From JBBSEZ01 sp038239195 (GTDB lineage Bacteria > Planctomycetota > Planctomycetia > Gemmatales > Gemmataceae): a stretch of 28,637 bases of DNA. Under the pieces are notes generated by a model. The model did not search any database. It was not told the DNA's origin and saw nothing but the letters and a program-made list of their open reading frames with translations. Location: NCBI GenBank assembly GCA_038239195.1, contig JBBSEZ010000070.1, positions 1-28,637 on the forward strand, given 5' to 3'. The translations under genes were made by a program, and so were the position numbers. Positions 1 through 8,200 of this stretch are shown one piece after another (position 1 is the first letter of the stretch; every line of letters starts with the position of its first letter).

Positions 1-81
1 CCCCCACACGCGCGCTGGTGGCGCCGCCGCGGCCGGGCGGGGGCGCCCCCCCGGTGCGCGAGGCTCCGCCGAGGGGGGGGG

Positions 82-136
82 GCCCAACCGAGTCTACGAC
101 GCGCCGCTAACGGGCCCACACACGGTTGGGCTTTTT
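82..136 (+). terminator. Putative intrinsic terminator of a gene upstream of the window
   Basis: A perfect 9-bp inverted repeat, GCCCAACCG (82-90) and CGGTTGGGC (123-131), is followed directly by five T residues (132-136). The 32-nt loop is long for an intrinsic terminator but can itself fold (GC-rich inner part). It would end transcription of a + strand gene lying to the left of the window. The promoter at 139-168 begins three bases after the T-run, which fits a gene boundary. Confidence 0.5.
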
Positions 137-138
137 CC

Positions 139-168
139 TTGACAACGCTCCCCGCCGGGGAGTTAATA
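139..168 (+). promoter_or_regulatory. Sigma70-like promoter of the kinase/glycosyltransferase operon
   Basis: A perfect -35 hexamer TTGACA (139-144) is followed after 18 bp by TTAATA (163-168), which matches the -10 consensus at four of six positions. The AT-rich TTAATA stands out in very GC-rich DNA. It lies about 90 bp upstream of the kinase start and just after a terminator-like hairpin, so it probably drives the three-gene operon ending at 4998. Confidence 0.5.
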
Positions 169-259
169 GCTTGGCGAGGCCCCGAATCCTGCATCGCCAG
201 CACGGCCCCGAGACCAGGGGCATTCGGCCGGGCCGACGTGCCGTTCGCGGGAGGTGCCC

Positions 260-2122
260 ATGTTCGACCGTCCCCACTCGACCTCCACCACGCTCACCTG
301 GCGCCCGGGCCCCGACCAGTTCCCCGTGCTCTTCGAGCGCTACCAGCTCCTCGGCACCATCGGCCAGGGCGGCATGGGCACCGTCTTCAAGGGCCATCAC
401 CTCAACCTCAAGCGCTTCGTCGCCATCAAGGCCCTCCGCGTCGATCAGGGCAGAAGCACCGACCTGACCCACCGCTTCCTCCGCGAAATGGAAGCGATCG
501 GCCGGATGGACCATCCCAACGTCGTCCGGGCGATGGACGCGGGCGAGAGGAACGGCGTCTTCTACCTCGTCATGGAGTATCTCACCGGGTCCGACCTCTC
601 CCGACTCCTCGCCGAGCGAGACCGGCTCGACGTGGCCGACGCCTGCGAGCTGGCCCGCCAGGCCGCCCTGGGGCTGGACTACATCCACCAGACCGTCGTT
701 CACCGCGACGTCAAGCCCTCCAACCTGATGTTGACCACCGAGGGCCTCGTGAAGGTCCTCGACCTCGGCCTGGCCCGCCTCAGCGAGCCCGACGGCAACG
801 ACCTCGAACGGACCCCCGACGGCTGCGCCATGGGCACCTACGACTACATGGCCCCCGAGCAGGCCGGCGCCGGCGCCCCCCTCGACGGCCGGGCCGACGT
901 CTACGCCCTCGGCTGCACGCTCTTCAAGCTCCTCACCGGGCGCGCGCCCTTTAGCGGGCCGCGCTACGACAGCGCCGCCAAGAAGCTCTTCGCCCACTGC
1001 CACGTCCCCCTGACCGCGGTCGAGGGGCTCTCGTCGATCCCCGCAGGTCTCGGCGCGGTGCTCCTTCGCATGACCGCCAAGGCCCCCGACGAGCGCTACC
1101 AGTCGGCGCGCGAGGTAGCCCAGGCGCTGACGCCGTTCGCCGCCGGGTGCCAGCTCCTGCGCCTGCTGGATCGAAGGGAGCAAGACGCCGAGACGCCCAT
1201 CCGGGCGCTGGACGGCCCGTGGCCCGAGGAGCTCAGCCGCCTGACTCAGCCCCCCCACGAAACGCCCAGGAGCTCGCGCACCGATCCCGCCACCGAGCCC
1301 CCGGCGAAGCGGCGGGGGTGGCGCATCCCGATAGGCCTCGGCCTCCTGGCCTGCGTCCTCGCGGCGCTGGCGGCCTTTGCTCCAGGCTTCCTGACCCGCC
1401 CCGGGCCCGGCAAGACCGACGTTCCGGGCCCGGAAACGGCCCCGCGGGCCCTCGCCCCCGGCCCGGTCGCGCTCGACGACCTGAAGCCCCGCACCCATCA
1501 CCGCTTGCTCGATCGACAGCCTATCCCCATCGGCTGCGACCCGGACGACCAGCGGAGATGGCGCTGGGACCAGGGACAGCACCTCCTCGACGTCAAAGGC
1601 CCCGGCACCCTCCTCTTTCCCGCGGGGACGACCTCCCGCTCCCGCTACGATTTCGAGGCCGGCATCGCGCAGGCCCCCTGGATGGGCCAGGTCGGCCTGT
1701 TCTGGGGCTACCGCGAAGACGCAGCCCTCAGGGGCGCCAAGGCGCCCGACAAAGTGTTCGCCCGCTTCCAGATGCTCGTGATCTGGCACCGGACAGGCCC
1801 GCAGGGGGAAGACCTGTTGTCGGTCCGGCGCGGCAAGGCCGCCTTGCACTACGACGCGCTGGGCGAGATGCAAACCAGCGCCCACTACAGCTGCAAGCAC
1901 GACGTCCCGCTCCATCAGGGTGAAAAGATCCTCGCGATCTCCGTGCAGGGAGGTCGGCTCTCCCGCGCCGTCCTCGGACAGGTGGAACTGACAAAACTCT
2001 ATTCCGACGCGGCGAACAAAACCTACGCGGCCCTCCCCTATCAGGGAGCGCTCGGCGCGATTTCCTTGTCGCACCACGCGACCTTCAGCAACCTCCGCTT
2101 CCTCGCGCACTCCGCCAAGTGA
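260..2122 (+). CDS. Membrane Ser/Thr protein kinase with C-terminal beta-sandwich-like domain
   Basis: This is a eukaryotic-type Ser/Thr kinase of 620 residues, expected in the cytoplasmic membrane, that phosphorylates unknown proteins. The start is taken at ATG 260 because GGGAGG (249-254) sits five bases before it; an in-frame GTG at 254 lies inside that site. The kinase domain spans about residues 28-295: glycine loop GQGGMG (35-40), VAIK lysine K57, HRDVKPSN with catalytic D150, and APEQ at 198-201. The magnesium motif is DLG (168-170) rather than DFG, a common substitution in active kinases. One hydrophobic segment follows near residues 355-378. The remaining 240 residues end in a 'GALGAISLSHHATFSNLRF' pattern that resembles concanavalin/DUF1080-like beta-sandwich domains; this is inference. 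That part would lie outside the cytoplasm and could sense a ligand, perhaps a glycan. It is the first gene of an apparent operon with the next two. Confidence 0.9.
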   Translation: MFDRPHSTSTTLTWRPGPDQFPVLFERYQLLGTIGQGGMGTVFKGHHLNLKRFVAIKALRVDQGRSTDLTHRFLREMEAIGRMDHPNVVRAMDAGERNGVFYLVMEYLTGSDLSRLLAERDRLDVADACELARQAALGLDYIHQTVVHRDVKPSNLMLTTEGLVKVLDLGLARLSEPDGNDLERTPDGCAMGTYDYMAPEQAGAGAPLDGRADVYALGCTLFKLLTGRAPFSGPRYDSAAKKLFAHCHVPLTAVEGLSSIPAGLGAVLLRMTAKAPDERYQSAREVAQALTPFAAGCQLLRLLDRREQDAETPIRALDGPWPEELSRLTQPPHETPRSSRTDPATEPPAKRRGWRIPIGLGLLACVLAALAAFAPGFLTRPGPGKTDVPGPETAPRALAPGPVALDDLKPRTHHRLLDRQPIPIGCDPDDQRRWRWDQGQHLLDVKGPGTLLFPAGTTSRSRYDFEAGIAQAPWMGQVGLFWGYREDAALRGAKAPDKVFARFQMLVIWHRTGPQGEDLLSVRRGKAALHYDALGEMQTSAHYSCKHDVPLHQGEKILAISVQGGRLSRAVLGQVELTKLYSDAANKTYAALPYQGALGAISLSHHATFSNLRFLAHSAK

Positions 2123-2147
2123 GGGCCTCGGCCCCGAAGGAGATCTC

Positions 2148-2927
2148 GTGGCGAACAATCCGCAACCCCCAACGACGGTCCGGACCGGGGGCTTTCAGAT
2201 CGAGACGCCCGACCTCGACGAGGTGGTCGTGCCCGACGGCCTCGGCACGATCCTGGTGCGGGTACGCGACCTGGCCGGCAACGACCGCTACAGCGCCACG
2301 CTCAGCGAGATCGGCAGCCTCCCCGGTGTCTTCATCAGCACCGGGCCCCTCCTCCGCCAGGGCACCACCAACCTCTTCTCGGCTCGCTTCCCCGTCGGGG
2401 CCGTGCCCTCCGTCAAGCCCCCAAACAACAACAAGACGGTCGCCGTTCAGGGGTTCCTGGGCAGCGTCTTCCAAGGCTCCCTGAGCAACGACTTCATCGC
2501 CTGGAGCGGCGGTTCCGGTTCCGGCTCCTTCCTGGCCTCGACGCAGCCGGGCGAGGGCTACGCAACGGGCGAGCCAACCCCCGTGGCCCTCCGCCTCCAG
2601 TTTGGCCCTTCCGCCCGCGCCGGCAGCGATCGCCCCGACCAGCCCACCACGCTCGTCTATTCGCGCGGCCCGCACTTCGCCGGCTGCTGGTTCAGCGCTC
2701 CCCTCGCCTTCGGCGCCGACAGCGCCCCGGCCTTCTGGGTGCTGCAAAAGTGCGACGGCACCACCTGGGCACTCCTCCTCCGCCGCGGGCGGATCGAGAT
2801 CGTCCGCTACCGCCTCAACAGCGCCGGCGACAACGATTCCGCGTTCCCGCTCGCGCTCCAGCTCGACTCCGGGGCCGGCGAAGGCGCGCCCTGGCCCTCG
2901 ACCGCCACCGTCTCCCCTGCCCCGTGA
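2148..2927 (+). CDS. Hypothetical protein in kinase/glycosyltransferase operon
   Basis: I do not recognise this 259-residue protein. It starts at GTG 2148, supported by AAGGAG at 2137-2142 with a five-base spacing; there is no competing ATG nearby. It has no signal peptide and no clear membrane segment. The sequence alternates beta-strand-like stretches with Gly/Ser/Thr/Asn-rich turns (for example a GGSGSGS run near residue 125), suggesting a beta-rich fold. A cluster of aromatic and Cys residues (GCWFSAPLAFG, FWVLQKCDG) lies near residues 180-205. It begins 25 bp after the kinase stop and ends seven bases before the glycosyltransferase start, so it is almost certainly co-transcribed with both. 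It might be a kinase substrate or an accessory of the glycosyltransferase, but nothing in the sequence shows a function. Confidence 0.75.
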   Translation: MANNPQPPTTVRTGGFQIETPDLDEVVVPDGLGTILVRVRDLAGNDRYSATLSEIGSLPGVFISTGPLLRQGTTNLFSARFPVGAVPSVKPPNNNKTVAVQGFLGSVFQGSLSNDFIAWSGGSGSGSFLASTQPGEGYATGEPTPVALRLQFGPSARAGSDRPDQPTTLVYSRGPHFAGCWFSAPLAFGADSAPAFWVLQKCDGTTWALLLRRGRIEIVRYRLNSAGDNDSAFPLALQLDSGAGEGAPWPSTATVSPAP

Positions 2928-2934
2928 GACCGCC

Positions 2935-4998
2935 ATGATTCCGCTGCCCCCGTGTCGCTGGCGCGGTGAGCGCCGCCAGGATCGCTACGTCTGCGAGTCG
3001 GTCAAGTTCCTCGATCCCCCCAACCTGGTCCGCGCAGAGGACTGCGCGGGCTGCTTCTTCGTCGATCATGCCCCCCCGCTCCCTCTGCCGCCGGCGCTGC
3101 CCTGCGTCCACCTCGGCGCCGCTGCTTCGGCCGACGCGTTCTCCTGCGCCGAGCACGGGCTCTGCGCCCCTGCCCGCTGCGACGACGTTCCGGGCGCCCG
3201 CTGCTGTGCCCGCTGCCCCGACTATCTGGCCCGCGACCCGTTCGGCCCCAGCTCGGGCGAGATGCGCCAGCGCGCCGACGAACACCTCGCCGCCCTCGAG
3301 AACTACCCCACCACTCGCTACCGCGGCCGCGGTATCGTCCTCGCCGGCGGGGGCCCTTACTTCCCGTCGCTCTACGTCACCGTTCGCGCCCTGCGCCACC
3401 TCGGCTCGCAACTTCCCATCCAGGTCTGGCACCTGGGGGCACAGGAGTTGCCCGCGCGCTGGCAGGCGCTCCTGGCGCCCTACGGCGTCGAGTGCGTCGA
3501 TGCCCAGACGGTGCGCCAGCGCCACCCCGCCCGCCGGCTCGGCGGCTGGGAGCTCAAGGTGTTCGCCACCCTGCACAGCCCCTTCGAGGAGGCCCTGTTC
3601 CTCGACGCCGACTGCTACCCCTGCCGCCCCCCCGACTTCCTCTTCGACCTCGAGGACTACCGCGCCGCCGGGGCCATCTTCTGGTCCGACGTGGCGACGA
3701 CCGACCTCCGCCTCCGCTGGGCCGCGTTTGGCGTGGCCAGCCCACGCCGCCCGGGCTCCATCGAGAGCGGGCAGTACGTCGTCAACAAGCGGCTGTGCTG
3801 GCGGCCCTTGAACCTCGCCTGGTTCTACAACGACCACTCCGACTACTACTACCAGTACGGCTACGGCGACAAGCACACCTTCGAGGTGGCCTGGGCCCGC
3901 TGCGGCCCGCCGTTCGTCTTGTGGCAACCGCAAGCCTCGTGGGCGGAGGTTGCCTACCTGCACCCCGGCCCCGACGGCCTGCCGCTCTTCGTTCACCGCT
4001 GCGCCGACAAGTTCCGCTGGATGGCGGGGCCCTTCAGCACTCCGCAAGCCTACTCGGGCCCGGCGTTTTGCCCGCACCTCCCCCTGGAGCGCGAGTGCTG
4101 GGGCTGGCTGGCCGACTTGACCACGGCGGCAGGGCCCGGCTCTCGGGGCGGCAACGCTCTCGTCCCCGAAAAGGTGGTGAGGATCGGCCTGCCTGGACAC
4201 TTCAACTGCTCCCTCGTCCAGCACGAGGGCCTCCTCCTGCTCGCCTCCCGCGACCGCGAGACCGGCGCCGGGGTCGCCCTCTCCGAGCTCGGCCCCGACT
4301 ATCAGCCGCGCTGGACGCGCCGGCTGTCCATCGTCCACCCCCGCGCCTCCGCCGCGTGCGAGGACCCTCGCCTGTTCTTCTTCGGCGGCCAACTCCACTG
4401 CGCGTTCATCGGCGTCGAACACGATGGGAGAGATTGGCACGTCCATCAGATGGTTTGCCGGCTCGGCGACGATGGCGAGGTCGAGGAGGTGTGGCTGCCC
4501 GAGTACGCGGCGCGGACGGTGCAGGAGAAGAACTGGCAATTCTTCGAGCACGAGGGGGAGCTCTACTCCGTCTACACCGTCAGCCCGCACGTGGTCCTCC
4601 GTCATCGCGGCGGCAAGGCGGAAAAAGTGGCCCACACGGCCGCGCGGCTGGCCTGGCCGGGTTGCCACCTCCGAGGCGGGGCCCCCCCGGTGCGCGTCGG
4701 CGACGAACGCTACCACTTCTTCCACTGCGTCAAGGAGCGCGACGGGCAGAAGGAGTATTCCACCGGCGTGTACACGTTCGCGGCGCGGCCCCCCTTCGAG
4801 ATGTGCCGCGCCGCCGAGACACCGATCCTGTTGCCCGACGAACACGACCGGCCCCCCGGCCTGGTGTCGGTCGTCTTTCCTTGCGGCGCGTTGCTGCGCG
4901 ACGGACAATGGATCATCAGTTACGGCTACCAAGATCGCGAGTGCCGCATCGCCGTCTTCGCCGCCGAAGAGATCGAGAAGCGGTTGCGGCCGGTTTGA
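2935..4998 (+). CDS. Three-part protein: Cys-rich N-terminus, GT71-like glycosyltransferase, GH130-like propeller
   Basis: The start is ATG 2935, seven bases after the previous stop; the open frame runs further upstream only as overlap. The protein is 687 residues. Residues 1-100 carry many cysteines in C-x2-C and CC-like pairs (CAGCFF, CCARC), suggesting a metal-binding module. Residues about 120-400 match a GT71/Mannosyl_trans3-type glycosyltransferase: WELKVFATLHSPFEEALFLD leading to a DxD-type motif (D224-A-D226), then SIESGQYVVNK and GDKHTFEVAW. Such enzymes transfer mannose from a nucleotide sugar with a divalent metal. Residues about 420-687 resemble a five-bladed GH130/GT108-like propeller: FNCSLV, EDPRLFFF (476-483), EKNWQFFEHEG (531-541) and HLRGGAPP (578-585). 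No signal peptide is visible, so it is probably cytoplasmic. The fold assignments come from motif recognition; the sugar and acceptor are unknown. Confidence 0.75.
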   Translation: MIPLPPCRWRGERRQDRYVCESVKFLDPPNLVRAEDCAGCFFVDHAPPLPLPPALPCVHLGAAASADAFSCAEHGLCAPARCDDVPGARCCARCPDYLARDPFGPSSGEMRQRADEHLAALENYPTTRYRGRGIVLAGGGPYFPSLYVTVRALRHLGSQLPIQVWHLGAQELPARWQALLAPYGVECVDAQTVRQRHPARRLGGWELKVFATLHSPFEEALFLDADCYPCRPPDFLFDLEDYRAAGAIFWSDVATTDLRLRWAAFGVASPRRPGSIESGQYVVNKRLCWRPLNLAWFYNDHSDYYYQYGYGDKHTFEVAWARCGPPFVLWQPQASWAEVAYLHPGPDGLPLFVHRCADKFRWMAGPFSTPQAYSGPAFCPHLPLERECWGWLADLTTAAGPGSRGGNALVPEKVVRIGLPGHFNCSLVQHEGLLLLASRDRETGAGVALSELGPDYQPRWTRRLSIVHPRASAACEDPRLFFFGGQLHCAFIGVEHDGRDWHVHQMVCRLGDDGEVEEVWLPEYAARTVQEKNWQFFEHEGELYSVYTVSPHVVLRHRGGKAEKVAHTAARLAWPGCHLRGGAPPVRVGDERYHFFHCVKERDGQKEYSTGVYTFAARPPFEMCRAAETPILLPDEHDRPPGLVSVVFPCGALLRDGQWIISYGYQDRECRIAVFAAEEIEKRLRPV

Positions 4999-5206
4999 GG
5001 GAGGGGCGCCAACGGGAAAGTGAGTGCCGGGGATGCCTGCTCCCGGCGTTTGGGGGCCTCGCGAACAGGGCCTTGTGTCCGGCCTCTCTTGCGGACCATC
5101 CCCTTGAAGAAACGCCCTGCCATCCTACGTTGACCTCGTCCCCGTCGTAAGTCCGGCCATCGATCCCACCAAATCGGCCCTGCGTCGCCGGCGAGGAGAA
5201 CTCCCC
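4999..5206 (+). promoter_or_regulatory. Intergenic leader of the WD40-LRR lipoprotein gene
   Basis: This 208-bp gap holds a short inverted repeat, GTCCG (5077-5081) with CGGAC (5091-5095), and a weak sigma70-like pair, TTGAAG (5104-5109) and TACGTT (5126-5131), 16 bp apart. A ribosome binding site GAGGAG (5193-5198) lies eight bases before ATG 5207. The promoter call is tentative and no T-run follows the inverted repeat. Confidence 0.25.
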
Positions 5207-8200
5207 ATGTCGCTCTTCCCGATTCGCCGGCGCGAGCTGGGTTGGTCGCTCGCAGCGCTTCTGGCGCTCGCCGCGGGGTGTTCGCGCAGCGCCCCGAGAG
5301 TTGGCGGCGCGGAGGAAGTTGCTCCCGTCGCGGAAGGACTGTCCCCGCCCGGCGAAAAAGACGCGCCCGCGAAGGCGTTGACGCTCGGCCCGCCGGCCAA
5401 GCTTCGCGAGCCGGCGCCGAACCTGGCGGTCGGCCAAACTCTCGGGGGCGCCTTCCGCGCCCGGCTCGGCGCCCGCACGCACACGTTTGACTCGGTCTGT
5501 TTCACCCCCGATGGCCTCCGGCTCGTGGGCAACGGCCGCGGGGTGGCCGTCCTCGTCTGGGACGTCCGCACCGGCGCAGAGGCCCACCGCCTGCCCGTGT
5601 TCGCGTCCGCCAAGGAATCGTACGTCGGCACGGGGCACGTGGCCCTATCCCCGGACGGGCGGACGCTGGCGTCTCCGGGTCGCCACTTTAGCGAAGTCTG
5701 GTTGTGGGACCTGCCGACGGCCACCGTTCGCAGGCGGTTGAAGGTGCCCGACTACCTCCGCGGGGTCGCCTTCACGGGAGACGGCAAAACGCTCTTCACG
5801 TCCCACTCCGAGAACAAAGTGCTGCGCTGGGACGCGACCACCGGGGCGCGCAAGGCGACTTCCGGCAAGATCGCCGACCTCCGCCTGGAGCGCCTGCTCG
5901 TCCCCAGCCCGGACGGCAAGACCGTCGTGGTCGGCGCCGACGACGGGAGCCTGGTCTTCCTCGACGGGGAGACGCTCAAGGAGAGGAAGCGCATCCGAGG
6001 CCACCAACAGGCGATCCGCGCCCTGGCCCTGTCCCCGAACGGCAAGACGCTCGCCTCAGTCGCGTCCAACGACGGCCTGCTCAAGCTCTGGGACCTTGAG
6101 AAGGCCGTCGAAATCAAGGCCCTGAAGGGCGACGGGCGCTCGTTGAGCGCGGTCGCCTTCTCCCCGTCCGGGAATTTCGTGGCCGCCGGGGGCGGCTCCG
6201 TCACCCTGTGGGACGTGAAAACCGGGGCCGAGCACGACACTCTGTACGGGCCCCACGGTTACATCGGAAACCTCAACGACCTGGCCTTCTCCCCCGACGG
6301 GACGTTGCTCGCCGGCGCCCCGAACTCCTCGCGGGGCGTGGTGGTGTGGGAGCTGTCGCGCAGCCTCCAGAAGCGGACGTTCCCGCGCGAGGAGCGCCAG
6401 CACTATGTCGCCCTGGCACCAGGCGGGGGAAGGGCAGCGTCAGCGACGGAGAAAGGCATCGAACTGCGCGAGCTCGCCTCGGGCAAGGTTGTCTGGTCGG
6501 CCCCCGGCGAGCGCGTCAGCGCGCCTGCCTTCTCCGTGGACGGCAGCCTGCTGGCGTTCGGCAAGTCGGGGAACAAGGTGGCCCTCGTTGCCGCCGCTTC
6601 CGGCGCCCCCAAGGAGACGCTCGACCTGCAAGAGGCCAATGGGGTGAGCTGTCTTGCCTTCCGCCCCGACGGGAAGCGGCTGGCGGTCGGAGGAGGGCCC
6701 TGGCTCGAGGTCTGGGCCCTCGATGGCGGCAGGCCTCGGCGCCTCTTCTCGGAGAAGCAGCGAGGGACGGTGACCGCCCTGGTGTTCGACCCGAGCGGCA
6801 AGGCGCTGGCCTTTGCCGCCGGCCCGACGCTCTCCCGAGCCGATGCCCAGACGGGCCGGGCGGCCTGGACGGTCCCGGCCCACGAGGGGGCGATCCCAAC
6901 GGTCGCCTTCTCTCCCGACGGCGGCCGCATCCTCACGGTCAGTCGCAACGGGCCGGACCGGGCGGCGCGCCTGTGGAACGCGGTCGATGGCAAGCAGGTC
7001 GCCACGTTCCGGCATGCCGAGCGCCCCAGCGAGGCGTGCTTTGCGTCCGATGCCCGGACGGTGCTGACGGTGGACGAACAAGGCACGTTCATCGCCTGGG
7101 ACGCCGGGACCGGAAAACGGCTCGGCTCGCGGCGGGGGGGCAGTTCCTTTACGCCTCCCGCTTTCACCCCCGACCGGAAGACGTTCCTGACCGAAAAGAC
7201 CAAGGGGCTCCGCCTGTGGGAGACGGCCGCCCTGACCCGGGAAGCGCTCGTCGGCCGCACCGACGTGGTCCGCGATCCTCCCGAGGCTGCCCTCCCGCCG
7301 GCGTACGCCCCGGCGCGGGCCGTGCTGAAAGGCCACCGCGGCCACCCGACGTTCTGTGCGTTCTCGGCAGATGGGAAGCGGCTGGTCTCGGCGGACGAGA
7401 GGTACGAGGTGGTCGTCTGGGGCCCGACTTCGGGCAAAGCGATCAAGGCGCTCGCGGTGCGAGCCGGAGAGAACGTTCACTACGCCCTCTCCGCGGACGG
7501 GAAGCGGCTCGCGGTGGGCTGCTACGACGCGACACTCCGGCTGTGGGACTTGGAGACGGGCAAGCAAGAACGCCGACTCAAAGGGCACGAGGGCTTCGTC
7601 CGCTGCGTCGCCTTCTCGCCGGACGGCCGGTGGGTGGCATCCGGTACGGGCGGAGTTTTCACGACGGAACTGTTCCTCTGGGACGCCCGGACGGGGGCGC
7701 TCGTCAAGAAACTGGCCCGCGGCGGCTCGCTGATCGACAGCCTGATTTTCTCGCCCGACAGCAAGCTGCTGGTGGTGGGGTCGTACCACGACGGGGTGAG
7801 GCTGTTCGAGGTGGCGACCGGGGCCGAGCGCCCGAAGCTCGAGCACACGGAGGAGGTCACGTGCGTGGCCGTCTCGCCGGACGGCACGCTGGTCGCGGCG
7901 GGGGGCGGGTTTTCGACCTTCGGGCTGAAGGACGTCGCGGTCTGGGACCTCAAAAGCGGCAAAAGGCGCCACTTGCTGACGGTCGATAGCCCCAACATCC
8001 GCGCGGTCGCGTTCTCGGCGGACGGCCTGCTCGCGGTCGCTGCGGGTGGCGTCGTCAGCCTGTGGGACACCAAGACCGGCAAGCTGGTCCGCACGTTCGG
8101 GGGGAATGGGCCGCTCGCCTTCTCGCCGGACGGGAAGGTGCTGGCGGTCGAACGGGGGACGTTTCCAGGCGCCTGGCTCGAGTTGCTCGACGTGGCGGCG

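Noticed and set aside
1..80. GC-rich start of the window as a possible gene end or structured RNA
   Set aside because: No open frame with domain signals and no recognisable RNA family. I see only low-complexity GC-rich sequence.
82..131. tRNA-like fold at the left edge
   Set aside because: The nine-bp stem resembles an acceptor stem, but there is no T-loop GTTCGA-like sequence, no D-arm and no anticodon arm, and a T-run follows. A terminator fits better.
107..2158. Long minus-strand open frame opposite the first kinase
   Set aside because: It mirrors the kinase gene in GC-rich DNA, has Gly/Ala/Val/Glu-rich sequence without domains, and no ribosome binding site. The same applies to the minus-strand frames at 2815-4932, 6440-9367, 10633-15699, 15522-18539, 18418-20376, 20903-23752 and 25975-27942.
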